Positions 37,186 through 47,169 of a stretch of DNA of 64,000 nucleotides are shown in pieces. A program made the position numbers and the translations under genes. How positions within the stretch are numbered: position 1 is the first letter of the stretch; every line of letters starts with the position of its first letter. Origin of the DNA: Xenorhabdus ishibashii (lineage in GTDB: Bacteria > Pseudomonadota > Gammaproteobacteria > Enterobacterales > Enterobacteriaceae); assembly GCF_002632755.1 (NCBI RefSeq), contig NZ_NJAK01000001.1:3038001-3102000 (forward strand), read 5' to 3'. The notes below the pieces were generated by a model that did not search any database, had not been told where the DNA came from, and was given only the letters and a program-made list of their open reading frames with translations.

Positions 37186-37637
37186 GTAAAATGGAATTTG
37201 GCAGACAAATTAACTTGGAAAGGGACTATAACAAAATTTATGAGGAAGCGTAATCACCATTGGATACTGTGGTTAACATGTGATTATATCAGTATATTTG
37301 TATAGTTCATCGCTAAATTTTATTGTTGATAAATATGTAACTATTTTTATGATATCGAAAAAATAGCTAAATCCCCACGGCAGTACCGATAATATATATT
37401 TGATGCAATGTCAGCACCTGACTATGATTAAATAACCATCAATAGATTTTACCATATCCCAACTTATTAGAATATTGTATCGAATTGTGGTTCGAATTAA
37501 TAAAAAGTATAAAGAAAAAGTTTCATTTGACGTTATATCGTTATATAGCAGAGCGTTACACCATTATCTGGTTTTCAAATTAGCTCGAGCTAAAGTTGAA
37601 AAAAGATAATAACACTTGTAGTGGAGGTTGAATGCTT
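37186..37637. other. Spacer between lpxT and the pilin-like gene
   Basis: 452 very AT-rich bases between divergent genes. Promoters must be here but none stands out. No coding or RNA structure that I can support. Confidence 0.45.
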
Positions 37638-37958
37638 ATGTTACGAAAAATGACGACTTTTTTGTTCATGTCTTTGTCTTATTATCCTGTAATGGCGAAT
37701 TCTCCATCAACTTCCAGTTCGGGAAATATTTATTTCTACGGTGCCATCGTCGAGCCTCCGTGCCAACTTAGCTGGGATAAAAAACATACTGAAATGGTCT
37801 GCTGGTATAATGGCAAGCAATTGATTCAAGAAAAAATTGTAGAATATCAGAAGGATAGGAAGGCCCCACTGTCGATTGAAAAACATATTGGAACAGAAGA
37901 AATAAAATGGGTGGGAAAAAATAAAGAATTGGGTATTGTTATTGTAACTTATCATTAA
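37638..37958 (+). CDS. Short type 1 pilin-like secreted protein A
   Basis: About 106 residues with a signal peptide ending at VMA-N. The mature part starts like a fimbrial subunit (GNIYFYGAIVEPPCQL), has the two cysteines that form the usual disulfide (PCQL, MVCWY), and ends in VIVTYH with the penultimate tyrosine typical of chaperone-usher pilins. It is only about 85 residues long when mature, against about 150 for FimA, so the middle strands are missing. A second copy follows. No chaperone or usher is near. ATG 37638 or 37632 are both possible behind GGAGG. Confidence 0.65.
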   Translation: MLRKMTTFLFMSLSYYPVMANSPSTSSSGNIYFYGAIVEPPCQLSWDKKHTEMVCWYNGKQLIQEKIVEYQKDRKAPLSIEKHIGTEEIKWVGKNKELGIVIVTYH

Positions 37959-38239
37959 ATGTTACATAAAAGTATAATAATTATTTAATTTAGCTAAATA
38001 ATATAAATAAAAATCAATAAACTTAACTGTGACTTAATTCTAACAATGATTATTAATAACGGTTTTTTAATTAACTAATAGAAATAATGTGTCTATTTTT
38101 TAATTGAAAAATCACTTTTGATATTTATCAATAAAAGTTCTCAATGTCGTATTTTTTTTACATGAAATAGTTATTATGGAGATGAAGGAATAAAAGGTAG
38201 CTGAGTTTTAGTTAATGGAAAAACGAAAGTGAGGTGACC

Positions 38240-38551
38240 ATGAAAAATTATCTTAAGCTGTTAATTAGTTGTTTATTGGTTTCGTGGCTTTCTTATGGAT
38301 ATGCCGAATCTAAAGGAGGAGTAATTCGGTTTTCAGGTGCGATTGTTGATCCAGGATGTCAAGTCGTTATATCAAACACTCAAGCCAATATCTCTTGCTA
38401 TCGATTAGGTAAAAATCTCACTGTTAAACAAATCATTTCAACTCACAAAACAAAAGGCGATGTCATGCTTCCTGGTAACATTGGTGTTTCCAGAGTGAAG
38501 TGGACTGATAATCAGAAACGTGTGGCAATTGTTAATGTGGATTATTTCTAA
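38240..38551 (+). CDS. Short type 1 pilin-like secreted protein B
   Basis: 103 residues, paralogous to the preceding gene. Signal peptide (lysine-rich start, cut near YAES), then GGVIRFSGAIVDPGCQVV, second cysteine in NISCYRLG, and a VNVDYF end with penultimate Tyr. The two mature proteins share the first strand, cysteine spacing and last strand but diverge between. GAGG is 5 bases before ATG 38240. The 280-base gap to copy A suggests a separate promoter. Function unknown. Confidence 0.68.
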   Translation: MKNYLKLLISCLLVSWLSYGYAESKGGVIRFSGAIVDPGCQVVISNTQANISCYRLGKNLTVKQIISTHKTKGDVMLPGNIGVSRVKWTDNQKRVAIVNVDYF

Positions 38552-38629
38552 CTTCATAGACGATGAGTTGCCCTTTGCTATAGAACGTTATTCTCGCCAA
38601 AAGAGCAACTCATATTTAATGATCAAGAA

Positions 38630-39202
38630 TTAGTCACAACGTCCCATATAGCGACGTTCTGCAATATGGATACGAATTTTTTCACCAGAACTCAAATACT
38701 CAGGAACTTGAATAGTCAACCCTGTATTCATTTTAGCCGGTTTAGTGCGGGCACTCGCTGATGCACCCTTAATACCTGGTGATGTTTCTTCAATAACCAT
38801 ATCAACAGTTTGAGGCAATTCAAGAGCTAACAATTGCCCATCCATTGTCAGGACCTGCATTCCAGGTAAACCTTCTTCGGGAATAAATAACAGTTCTTCT
38901 TCGATTTGATCTTTTTTGAAGTGATAAGGGGTGAAATCTTCGTCATCCATAAAGATATATTCATCACCATCAATATAGGAGAAACTGACACTACGGCGGG
39001 TCAATGTGATAGTTTCAAGAATATCATCACCTTTGAAACGTTCTTCCACTTTCTGACCAGTACGAATATCGGTAAAACGCATTTTATATAGAGTGCTGGC
39101 ACCGCGTGCGCTGGGTGACTGAATATCGATGTCTTTAACTAATAATAGTTTTCCATTGTAGCTGATTGCAGCGCCGCGCTTAATTTCATTGGCTCTAGCC
39201 AT
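38630..39202 (-). CDS. yeiP: YeiP, elongation factor P-like protein
   Basis: An EF-P paralogue (EfpL) that relieves ribosome stalling at certain motifs. Three-domain EF-P fold: KOW-like N-domain ([20 protein letters not shown]), central OB, and C-terminal OB ending [11 protein letters not shown]. The tip of the N-domain loop is SPSARGA with an arginine, as in EfpL, where canonical EF-P has the modified lysine. ATG 39202 gives 190 residues, equal to E. coli; seven upstream codons to 39223 are not conserved. Confidence 0.95.
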   Translation of the reverse strand: MARANEIKRGAAISYNGKLLLVKDIDIQSPSARGASTLYKMRFTDIRTGQKVEERFKGDDILETITLTRRSVSFSYIDGDEYIFMDDEDFTPYHFKKDQIEEELLFIPEEGLPGMQVLTMDGQLLALELPQTVDMVIEETSPGIKGASASARTKPAKMNTGLTIQVPEYLSSGEKIRIHIAERRYMGRCD

Positions 39203-39298
39203 AGATACCTTCTGTAAAAACAAGGGAATAGTGGAATGAATATTTAAGTGGCGACAAAATTACTCGCAGTTGGCCTATTAGGCAAGAAGTGAATGAAT

Positions 39299-39320
39299 GC
39301 CCCAGTAAAAATACTGGGGC
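39299..39320 (-). terminator. Hairpin after mtr
   Basis: GCCCCAGTA/TACTGGGGC, perfect 9-bp stem with an AAAA loop, 14 bases past the mtr stop. No U-run follows on the minus strand. Confidence 0.6.
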
Positions 39321-39333
39321 GGAAGGAAAAACA

Positions 39334-40578
39334 TTAACGATAAACTGGCAACAAATCAAACAGAGAGAGAATGTGTGCTAATGCATTTACCAAACCGAAT
39401 AGGATAACAAAGACAATCAAAAAATTACCGCCCGGAGCCCGATAGCTGGATGTTGGATAGCGCTTACGACTAGCTCGAGCCATTAAAGCAGGAACAATAA
39501 CTGCCCAAATGGTTGCTGCCAGGCCAGCAAAGCCGATTGCATATAAGAAGCCGTTTGGAAAAATCAGTGCCAATGCAGTCGGGGGAACGAATGTAATCAG
39601 TGCTGTTTTAAAACGACCATTGCGATGGTCGCCGAATTTAAAGCAATCTGCCAGATAATCAAATAATCCTAATGATACACCTAGGAATGAACTCGCTAAG
39701 GCCATATATGAGAAGACATTTAAGAATTGAGTTACGGTTGTATTACCAGAAGTATTATCCATCTGCTGCAATAAGTGACCAATATTACCGCCATCAGCAA
39801 TGATTTGCTTGAAGGCTTCACGTGGAATATTTCCCTGAATGACGTACTGCCATAAAATGTAAATCGCTAATGTTATCAATGTCCCGTATAGCAAGCTGTG
39901 TGTGACGGCTTTACTGTCTTTATGGTAATACTTAACCAGCCCCGGAACGTTACCGTGATAGCCAAATGAGGCCAGTAAATAAGGTAAGGAGATTAAAGCA
40001 TAGGGTAAATAGTCTGAATTGGTATTGGCTTGATCAAATAAGATGGCTGGCTTGACTTCGGTAAACATTCCACCGACAGACATAATAAAGGTAATTACCA
40101 TGCCACCTATCAAGATAGTACTTAAGCGATCTACTGCTTTAGTCGATAACCAAACAATAAAGGCAACGATAAAGGCAAAACATAATCCAGATATTGATTG
40201 GGGTAGTGGAATAATACTCTCGATATTGTGAGAAAGAATTGAGCCACCTGCTGAAATATAAGCATAAGTTAATATATACAGAACGAAGGCGATGGATAAG
40301 TCATTGAGGAGGCTCCAACTTCTGCCTAGTAAATCTTTAGTAACAGTATGAAAACTGGAACCAGCGGGGTAATTTATATTGGCTTCCAGGATCATCAGGC
40401 CAGAGAAATACATACATGCACTGGTATACAACAGCAAAATGATTGATCCTGTAAACCAGACACCTGATGTAACAATCGGAATAGAAAACATACCCGCGCC
40501 GACAGCAGTTCCGGCAATGATCATAGCGCCACCAATTATAGAGGGGCGTTTCAAATTTTGCGTTACCTCAATGGTCAT
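39334..40578 (-). CDS. mtr: Mtr, tryptophan permease
   Basis: A 414-residue HAAAP-family permease with about 11 membrane segments. It matches E. coli Mtr rather than TyrP or TnaB: the SGLMILEANINYPAGSSF stretch, FVLYILTYAYISA, LASFGYHGNVPGLVKYY and the ending ALAHILSLFDLLPVY. It imports tryptophan with protons. E. coli mtr is controlled by TrpR and TyrR; a TyrR-like site is upstream here. Homologous to tyrP at 4170-5375. Confidence 0.93.
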   Translation of the reverse strand: MTIEVTQNLKRPSIIGGAMIIAGTAVGAGMFSIPIVTSGVWFTGSIILLLYTSACMYFSGLMILEANINYPAGSSFHTVTKDLLGRSWSLLNDLSIAFVLYILTYAYISAGGSILSHNIESIIPLPQSISGLCFAFIVAFIVWLSTKAVDRLSTILIGGMVITFIMSVGGMFTEVKPAILFDQANTNSDYLPYALISLPYLLASFGYHGNVPGLVKYYHKDSKAVTHSLLYGTLITLAIYILWQYVIQGNIPREAFKQIIADGGNIGHLLQQMDNTSGNTTVTQFLNVFSYMALASSFLGVSLGLFDYLADCFKFGDHRNGRFKTALITFVPPTALALIFPNGFLYAIGFAGLAATIWAVIVPALMARASRKRYPTSSYRAPGGNFLIVFVILFGLVNALAHILSLFDLLPVYR

Positions 40579-40640
40579 AGAGACTCCTGATGAATGGTGT
40601 TACCTTGTACTAGCGCAACGATACATAAATAAATTATATG

Positions 40641-40658
40641 TGTAAACAAATAATTAAG
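40641..40658 (-). promoter_or_regulatory. Candidate TyrR site of mtr
   Basis: TGTAAACAAATAATTAAG shares 15 of 18 positions with the tyrP box at 5468-5485 and has a perfect left half; the right half is weaker. It lies about 63-80 bases upstream of the mtr start. Confidence 0.5.
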
Positions 40659-40703
40659 AAAAATAATCAAATTGCTTTTGGCGCATTTTGCATACAAAGG
40701 TAG

Positions 40704-40728
40704 GGCAGGTTATCTGGGAAAACCTGCC
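40704..40728. other. Hairpin downstream of the Nudix gene
   Basis: GGCAGGTT/AACCTGCC, 8-bp perfect stem with a 9-base loop, 16 bases after the Nudix stop. No U-run, so a weak terminator at best. Confidence 0.45.
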
Positions 40729-40744
40729 TGTAGGAAGTTTGGTA

Positions 40745-41164
40745 TCAGCTTGCGGAATAGAATTGCGCTTTTTGCCATAATTTGATGGCATTACGGCTGG
40801 CCTCAAAATGAGGTTCTGGAAGATGGTCAGGATCACACCACATTAATTGTTCACATTTATCGGGCTCCATTAATTTCGGCTCACCTCCGGCATACTGTGC
40901 CAGCAAACAGACTGAAACTGTGTGCTTTCCTTCTTCACGATAGGTTTCGAGATTATTGCAAATACCGTAAACTTTAGGGTCATGGATTGTTAGATCAATC
41001 TCTTCTTTAATTTCACGAATAGCACATTCTTCAAAGGATTCGCCGGGATCAACATGACCACCGAAAATTGACCAGTATGGTGCATGCTGGCTGGTACGTT
41101 TTCCCAGTAGAATTTCGCCCTTATCATTGGTGATAATGACGCCCACTCCGACAACGACTGACAC
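40745..41164 (-). CDS. Nudix hydrolase, NUDT15/MutT-like
   Basis: A 139-residue Nudix protein. The Nudix box spans about residues 36-58 (GGHVDPGESFEECAIREIKE...), with the metal-binding REIKEE core. The usual glycine near the box end is Asp57, a common tolerated change. The GKRTSQHAPYWSIFGGH context resembles NUDT15/NUDT1-like enzymes that clean nucleoside triphosphates. The substrate is not defined by sequence. It begins at GTG 41164 behind GGAGG. Confidence 0.85.
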   Translation of the reverse strand: MSVVVGVGVIITNDKGEILLGKRTSQHAPYWSIFGGHVDPGESFEECAIREIKEEIDLTIHDPKVYGICNNLETYREEGKHTVSVCLLAQYAGGEPKLMEPDKCEQLMWCDPDHLPEPHFEASRNAIKLWQKAQFYSAS

Positions 41165-41299
41165 TGATATATTCCTCCGACTAGTATCTACTTACTTTGG
41201 TTCAGATTGATTTTAGTCATCTAATAAGAAATTATTCCGTTGCATATTTTTACTTTTAGATTGCATTAACACAATGACCAATTGAGCTGTAATTTTAAC

Positions 41300-41311
41300 T
41301 GAAACGATTCA
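41300..41311 (+). promoter_or_regulatory. Cra (FruR) operator upstream of fruK
   Basis: TGAAACGATTCA matches the Cra consensus TGAAWCGNTTCA exactly. In E. coli such sites control the fruBKA promoter; here the site is 73 bases before fruK itself. Confidence 0.8.
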
Positions 41312-41383
41312 ATTTTGATGTTATAAATAACAGATAAAATTTAATATTACTTATGACTGTTTATTCAGGAGATATCGGGCAAG

Positions 41384-42322
41384 ATGAGCCGCCGAGTTGC
41401 CACAATTACCTTAAATCCAGCTTATGATTTAGTTGGCTTATGCCCAGATATTGTTAAGGGAAATGTTAACCGTGTACAGACGGCAGGGCTTCACGCTGCT
41501 GGTAAAGGAAACAATGTTGCGAAGGTGCTGCGTGATTTAGGCATTGATGTGACGGTCAGTGGTTTTTTGGGACGAGAAAATCAGGACGGATTTCAGCAAT
41601 TTTTTAGCAAAAACAGAATGATAAATCGTTTTCATCTCGTCTCTGGGAGAACACGTATTAATGTCAAGCTGACCGAAAAACAGGGTGAAGTGACAGATTT
41701 CAATTTTTCTGGTTTCCATGTGACAGAAGAAGAATGGAATCGGTTTGTCAGTGATTCTCTGACATGGCTGGGGCAGTTCGATATGGTTGTTGTCAGCGGT
41801 AGTTTGCCCGAAGGGATTACAGCAGAATTATTTGCGGATTGGATGATGCGATTAAAACAATCTTGTCCCTGCGTTATTTTCGACAGTAGCCGTGAAGCTC
41901 TTGTCGCTGGCCTTAAGGCGTCGCCTTGGCTGGTAAAACCCAATCGTTATGAATTGGAGGTTTGGGCGGGTAAACCATTGCCGGATTTAGATAGCGTTAT
42001 TGATGCAGCTTATGAATTGCGCAATGATGGGATCGCCCACGTTGTTATTTCACTGGGAGAGCAGGGTGCATTATGGGTCAATGCCTCTGGTGCATGGTTG
42101 GCAAAACCACCACATTGTGAAGTAGTCAGCACAGTTGGAGCAGGGGATTCTATGGTCGGGGGATTGGTCTATGGTTTGCTGATGAGAGAATCCAGCGAAC
42201 ACACATTGCGTCTGGCAACCGCAGTTTCTGCACTCACGGTTAGCCAGCCGAGTGTTGGGATTAAAAGCCGTACTGAACTTGCATCAATGATGGCGAGGAT
42301 AGAGTTAATTTCAGTCAGGTAA
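41384..42322 (+). CDS. fruK: FruK, 1-phosphofructokinase
   Basis: A PfkB-family kinase that makes fructose 1,6-bisphosphate from fructose 1-phosphate. 312 residues, as in E. coli. SRRVATITLNPAYDLVG, the substrate segment HAAGKGNNVAKVL and STVGAGDSMVGG with catalytic Asp255 are intact. In E. coli it sits between fruB and fruA; here neither is present. Upstream is a Nudix gene, downstream nfo, whose stop codon abuts the fruK stop. The Cra operator is kept. The fructose PTS would have to be elsewhere, or the enzyme serves another source of fructose 1-phosphate. Confidence 0.95.
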   Translation: MSRRVATITLNPAYDLVGLCPDIVKGNVNRVQTAGLHAAGKGNNVAKVLRDLGIDVTVSGFLGRENQDGFQQFFSKNRMINRFHLVSGRTRINVKLTEKQGEVTDFNFSGFHVTEEEWNRFVSDSLTWLGQFDMVVVSGSLPEGITAELFADWMMRLKQSCPCVIFDSSREALVAGLKASPWLVKPNRYELEVWAGKPLPDLDSVIDAAYELRNDGIAHVVISLGEQGALWVNASGAWLAKPPHCEVVSTVGAGDSMVGGLVYGLLMRESSEHTLRLATAVSALTVSQPSVGIKSRTELASMMARIELISVR

Positions 42323-43165
42323 TTAACTTTGCTGGGATTTTAGCCAGGCAATTTCTTCAGCCCAAATATCTGGATTGATCGTTTCAAGAACCAAGGGAAT
42401 ACCATTGAAACGTTCATCTTTCATGATATAGCTAAAAGGTGTTTTACCGATATTGCCCTCACCAAGGCTGTGATGGCGGTCAACGCGGCTGGAAAATTCA
42501 CTTTTGGCATCGTTTAAATGCATGGCCTTAAGATATTTGAATCCAACAATTTCATCGAATGCCTTGAAAGTCGCATTGCAATCTTTTTCAGTGCGTAAAT
42601 CGTAACCAGCCGCAAAAGCGTGACAGGTGTCAATGCAGACTCCAACGCGGGTTTTGTCTTCGACACCGTCAATAATTGCCGCCAGTTGTTCGAATTTAAA
42701 ACCAAGGTTAGTGCCTTGACCGGCGGTATTTTCGATAACGGCAGTGACTCCCTGTGTTTTGTCCAAAGTAATATTAATGGATTCTGCAATACGGGCGAGG
42801 CACTTATCGATGTCAATTTTGTTGAGATGGCTGCCCGGATGGAAATTCAGCAAGTCGATGCCTAATTGTTCACAGCGCTGCATTTCATCAAGGAACGCAG
42901 CGCGGGATTTTTCCAGACCATCTGTTTCAGGGTGACCAAGGTTAATTAGGTAGCTGTCATGGGGAAGAATTTGTCGGCTACCATAACCGTAACGTTCACA
43001 GTTTGCTTTAAATTTATCAATGACATCTGTCGATAACGGTGCGGCATGCCATTGGCGCTGGTTTTTTGTAAACAGGGCAAATGCCGTTGCATTTAATTCA
43101 TGAGCACGGATCACTGCCTGATCAACACCACCCGAAGCGCTCACATGGGCTCCAACAAATTTCAT
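42323..43165 (-). CDS. nfo: Nfo, endonuclease IV
   Basis: Zinc AP endonuclease of base-excision repair, with a TIM barrel. The [18 protein letters not shown] start, [32 protein letters not shown] and LHLND-type MHLNDAKS segments carry the metal ligands; the end [14 protein letters not shown] is conserved. ATG 43165 gives 280 residues against 285; the frame is open further upstream without conservation. In E. coli nfo is next to yeiH, as here. Confidence 0.96.
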   Translation of the reverse strand: MKFVGAHVSASGGVDQAVIRAHELNATAFALFTKNQRQWHAAPLSTDVIDKFKANCERYGYGSRQILPHDSYLINLGHPETDGLEKSRAAFLDEMQRCEQLGIDLLNFHPGSHLNKIDIDKCLARIAESINITLDKTQGVTAVIENTAGQGTNLGFKFEQLAAIIDGVEDKTRVGVCIDTCHAFAAGYDLRTEKDCNATFKAFDEIVGFKYLKAMHLNDAKSEFSSRVDRHHSLGEGNIGKTPFSYIMKDERFNGIPLVLETINPDIWAEEIAWLKSQQS

Positions 43166-43260
43166 ATCATTTTCTCCTGTGTTTTCGTCATTATGGCATT
43201 GTTCACCTTTTTGATAAAATTTGGGTCGCACAAGTCAGTTTAATATCCCTGCGTTCTGAA

Positions 43261-44334
43261 TTAGCGTAATAAATGATGGATGCCCTGATTGACGATTAAT
43301 CCTCCTACTACCAGCCAGACAAACAAAATGAATGCCAACAAGATGGGCTTAACCCCAGCCTGACGAATAGCACTGATATGGGTGGTTAACCCTAAAGCAA
43401 CCATTGCCATTGCCAGCATGATGGTATCAGTGGCAATGATATGGTTAACAAGGGATTCAGGTAATAGATGAAAAGAGTTGAAACCCGCAGTGACAATAAA
43501 GAACACCGCAAACCACGGAATAGTGATCGGGAATTTTTGGGGACAATTTTTAACTTCTGTGCGACTGAGGTAGCCAGAAAGCAGTAATAAAAAAGGCGCC
43601 AATAGCATGACACGGATCATTTTACTGATAACCGCTGCATTTTCCGCATCGCTTCCTAATGCATGCCCAATGGCAACAACTTGGGCTACTTCATGAACAG
43701 TTGAACCAGAAAAAATGCCAAATGTTTCCTGAGTGAAATCAAACCATTGATAGTGAGCATTGAGTTGATAAAACCACGGATAGATAAATATTGCCAGTGT
43801 GCCAAAAATAACGACGGTAGAGACGGCAACAGCAACTTTGCTGGCCGGAGCTTTGACGACGGGTTCTGTTGCCATAACCGCGGCAGCTCCACAAATGCTG
43901 CTTCCAGCCCCAATTAGGATCACGGTTTGGCTGTCCAGTCGAAAAAAAGCACGTCCAATCCATAATGCCATAAAAAATGTTGAAGAAAGCATGATGACAT
44001 CAATCAATATCCCTGTTGTACCAACATCTGTGATTTGTTGAAAAGTCAGACGAAATCCATAAAGAATGATGCCTGCTCGTAGTAGATAGTGTTTGCAAAA
44101 ATGGATGCCGCTATCACAGGTAGATTTTAAGAAAGGATACAGAGTATTACCGATAATGATCCCCAATAAGATGGCAAGAGTCAGTGCTCCCAATCCCATA
44201 TTTATAAACCAAGGGAGCGTACCGATACAGATGGCGATTGCCGTCAGGACTGTGGCTAATAGAATACCGGGAATGAATCTCAATGCGCTATTCTGGTGGA
44301 CTCTGGTAAATTTCTCTACTTGATTTTCAGACAT
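43261..44334 (-). CDS. yeiH: YeiH, UPF0324 inner-membrane protein
   Basis: 357 residues with about ten membrane helices. RFIPGILLATVLTAIAI, ILYGFRLTFQQI, GAGSSICGAAAVMATEPV and GSTVHEVAQVVAIG are the hallmark segments of the UPF0324 family. It is a putative transporter; the neighbouring divergent regulator YeiE suggests a sulfur-compound or small-anion substrate, which is inference. Confidence 0.93.
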   Translation of the reverse strand: MSENQVEKFTRVHQNSALRFIPGILLATVLTAIAICIGTLPWFINMGLGALTLAILLGIIIGNTLYPFLKSTCDSGIHFCKHYLLRAGIILYGFRLTFQQITDVGTTGILIDVIMLSSTFFMALWIGRAFFRLDSQTVILIGAGSSICGAAAVMATEPVVKAPASKVAVAVSTVVIFGTLAIFIYPWFYQLNAHYQWFDFTQETFGIFSGSTVHEVAQVVAIGHALGSDAENAAVISKMIRVMLLAPFLLLLSGYLSRTEVKNCPQKFPITIPWFAVFFIVTAGFNSFHLLPESLVNHIIATDTIMLAMAMVALGLTTHISAIRQAGVKPILLAFILFVWLVVGGLIVNQGIHHLLR

Positions 44335-44523
44335 TGTGGCAGCTCTATTAGCTTATGCATTTTAGGAATAAGCATATAGAAGATTTTCAAAGTAATAAAA
44401 TTGATAATATTTATATATATAAACACCAAAATAGATTAATTATGGGTGACTTTTGTTAAGTTGCATAATACTGTCTAAAATCAAGATTACCTTTCCCTTT
44501 TATTTAGCTTCCCGTGAGGCCAT

Positions 44524-45387
44524 ATGCGTATCACTCTGAGGCAACTGGAAATTTTTGCAGAAGTTCTGAAAAGTGGTTCAACGACACAGGCTTCTCAGCA
44601 ATTAGCGTTATCACAATCTGCTGTGAGTGCTTCACTGACAGATCTTGAAGGGCAGTTGGGAGTACAACTGTTTGATAGGGTCGGAAAACGTCTGGTCACC
44701 AATGAACATGGGCGTTTGCTCTATCCTAAGGCATTGGCATTACTTGAACAGGCTGGTGAAGTGGAACAGCTTTTCAAACTTGAATTGGGAGCATTGCGGT
44801 TAGCAGCCAGCAGTACGATTGGAAACTATATGTTACCTGAAATGCTGGCAAAATATCGTCAGGATTACCCTGAAACACCATTGGAATTGAATATCAGCAA
44901 TACTGGCGACGTAATCAGGGCAGTTGTCGAGTTCCGTGTTGATTTGGGATTGATTGAAGGATTATGCCATGATCCTGCATTGATCACACAGCCGTGGATG
45001 AAAGATGAGTTGATTGTTTTTTCCTCCCCAGAAAGTCCGTTATTGCAACGTGAACTGAGCGTGGAGGATTTGATCCAAGCGCCTTGGATATTGAGAGAAA
45101 AAGGTTCAGGAACAAGAGAAATTTTGGATCACCTGTTGTTCTCACAAATGCCGAGATTCAATATTGCGATGGAATTGGGTAATTCGGAAGCCATCAAACA
45201 TGCTGTTCAATATGGCATGGGGATCAGTTGTCTTTCACGGCGAGTTGTTCAGGAACAACTGAAAAATGGAACACTATCTGAACTGATTATTCCTGGACTT
45301 AGCCTCAATCGTACCTTGTACCTGATTTACCATCGCCAGAAACACATATCCAATGCATTACGGAAGTTACTGAGTTATTGTAACTAA
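44524..45387 (+). CDS. yeiE: YeiE, LysR-type regulator
   Basis: 287-residue LysR regulator. The N-terminal winged helix (residues 1-60) reads [24 protein letters not shown]...[14 protein letters not shown]; the effector domain follows with [10 protein letters not shown]. YeiE has been described in related bacteria as a sulfite-responsive regulator. It is divergent from yeiH with 189 bases between, the typical position for regulating a neighbour, and upstream of lysP on the same strand. Confidence 0.93.
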   Translation: MRITLRQLEIFAEVLKSGSTTQASQQLALSQSAVSASLTDLEGQLGVQLFDRVGKRLVTNEHGRLLYPKALALLEQAGEVEQLFKLELGALRLAASSTIGNYMLPEMLAKYRQDYPETPLELNISNTGDVIRAVVEFRVDLGLIEGLCHDPALITQPWMKDELIVFSSPESPLLQRELSVEDLIQAPWILREKGSGTREILDHLLFSQMPRFNIAMELGNSEAIKHAVQYGMGISCLSRRVVQEQLKNGTLSELIIPGLSLNRTLYLIYHRQKHISNALRKLLSYCN

Positions 45388-45516
45388 AATAATCGTGTAG
45401 CTAATAATTAGCTATGGATTATGAAGGTATCTTATAACCACGAATCGCTGCTATTCTGGAGACAAGGATTTGTTACAATTCCGCATTAAATTCATTTCAA
45501 ATGATATAGGAATAGA

Positions 45517-47004
45517 ATGTCTCGAGAAGAAAGCATGCCGCAGGATCAGGCCCCAAAAACCCTGCGTCGTGAGTTAAAAGCACGACATATGGCAATGATT
45601 GCCATAGGTGGATCAATTGGCACGGGATTATTTGTTGCTTCTGGCGCAACAATTTCTCAGGCTGGCCCAGGTGGGGCTTTACTTTCCTATGCATTAATTG
45701 GCTTAATGGTCTATTTTTTGATGACCAGCTTAGGTGAATTGGCCGCGTATATGCCAGTTTCAGGCTCATTTTCAACTTATGGTTCCAAATATGTTGATGA
45801 AGGCTTTGGTTTCGCTCTGGGGTGGAACTATTGGTACAACTGGGCGGTGACGATTGCGGTTGACCTTGTCGCTGCCCAATTGGTGATGGGTTACTGGTTT
45901 AATGATGTGCCTGGTTGGGTATGGAGTGCGTTGTTCCTTGGCATAATTTTCCTGTTGAATTTCATCTCCGTTAAAGGCTTTGGTGAAGCAGAATATTGGT
46001 TTTCCTTGATCAAAGTCTCCACGGTTATTGTGTTCATCGCTGTTGGTGTGCTCATGATTTTCGGCATCATGAAAGGCGCTGAAGGTGCCGGCTGGCATAA
46101 TTGGGCAGTTGATGATGCTCCTTTTGCGGGTGGTTTTGCAGCCATGATCGGAGTGGCAATGATTGTCGGTTTTTCCTTTCAAGGGACTGAATTGATAGGT
46201 ATTACCGCGGGAGAATCTAAAGATCCGGCAAAAAATATCCCTCGTGCTGTGCGCAAGGTATTCTGGCGTATCTTATTGTTCTATGTATTTGCGATTTTAA
46301 TTATCAGCCTGATCATTCCTTATACTGATCCTAATTTGTTGCGCAATGGTGTGAAAGATATCAGTGTTAGCCCATTTACACTGGTATTTGAAAATGCTGG
46401 TTTATTATCAGCGGCTGCCATAATGAATGCGGTGATATTGACGGCTGTTTTGTCAGCGGGAAATTCGGGAATGTATGCTTCTACCCGTATGCTATTCACA
46501 CTGGCAAAAGAGGGTAAGGCTCCGAAAATTTTTAGTCATCTGTCTAAAGGTGGTGTTCCGCGTAATGCGCTTTATGTTACAACCTTGGTTGCAGGGTTGT
46601 GTTTTCTTAGCTCCATGTTTGGTAACCAAACCGTCTATTTGTGGTTATTGAATACCTCAGGTATGACAGGGTTTATTGCATGGCTCGGAATTGCAATCAG
46701 CCATTACCGTTTTCGCAAAGGCTATATTGCTAAAGGTTTGGATATCAATGACCTGCCATATCGTTCAGGTTTCTTCCCGATTGGGCCGATTTTTGCCTTT
46801 ATTTTATGTCTGGTTATCACTTTAGGCCAAAATTATCAGGCATTTTTGCAAGATAAAATCGACTGGTACGGAGTAACTGCAACCTACATCGGCATCCCCC
46901 TATTCCTGATTATTTGGTTTAGTTACAAGCTGAAAAAGAAAACTCGCTTTGTTAAGTACAGTGAAATGGAATTTCCAATATTCACATATACTGATAAAGA
47001 ATAA
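45517..47004 (+). CDS. lysP: LysP, lysine-specific permease
   Basis: A 495-residue APC-family permease with 12 membrane segments. The RRELKARHMAMIAIGGSIGTGLFVASG start and PISGSFSTY-type MPVSGSFSTYGSKYVDE segment match E. coli LysP (489 residues). It imports lysine and in E. coli also restrains the acid-stress regulator CadC. A clear terminator follows. ATG 45517 has AGGA at close spacing. Confidence 0.94.
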   Translation: MSREESMPQDQAPKTLRRELKARHMAMIAIGGSIGTGLFVASGATISQAGPGGALLSYALIGLMVYFLMTSLGELAAYMPVSGSFSTYGSKYVDEGFGFALGWNYWYNWAVTIAVDLVAAQLVMGYWFNDVPGWVWSALFLGIIFLLNFISVKGFGEAEYWFSLIKVSTVIVFIAVGVLMIFGIMKGAEGAGWHNWAVDDAPFAGGFAAMIGVAMIVGFSFQGTELIGITAGESKDPAKNIPRAVRKVFWRILLFYVFAILIISLIIPYTDPNLLRNGVKDISVSPFTLVFENAGLLSAAAIMNAVILTAVLSAGNSGMYASTRMLFTLAKEGKAPKIFSHLSKGGVPRNALYVTTLVAGLCFLSSMFGNQTVYLWLLNTSGMTGFIAWLGIAISHYRFRKGYIAKGLDINDLPYRSGFFPIGPIFAFILCLVITLGQNYQAFLQDKIDWYGVTATYIGIPLFLIIWFSYKLKKKTRFVKYSEMEFPIFTYTDKE

Positions 47005-47067
47005 TATGTTAATAAATGATTAGTGTATTGGTGGTTTTTAATTAAAATATTATTGGTTTTATTTTGC

Positions 47068-47104
47068 AAAAACTGCCTGTTTTGTGATGAAACTGGCAGT
47101 TTTT
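47068..47104 (+). terminator. lysP terminator
   Basis: A 10-bp stem AAAAACTGCC/GGCAGTTTTT (47068-47077 with 47095-47104) ending in T-rich sequence, 64 bases past the lysP stop. Confidence 0.88.
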
Positions 47105-47169
47105 ATTTTTCAGGGGGTTAGGGAAGAAATATCGATAGTAAATTTCGGATATACCATTCCAATCGGCAT

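Noticed and set aside
40598..40622. TrpR operator upstream of mtr
   Set aside because: Only one half (GTACTAG) is good; the other half is too degenerate to call.
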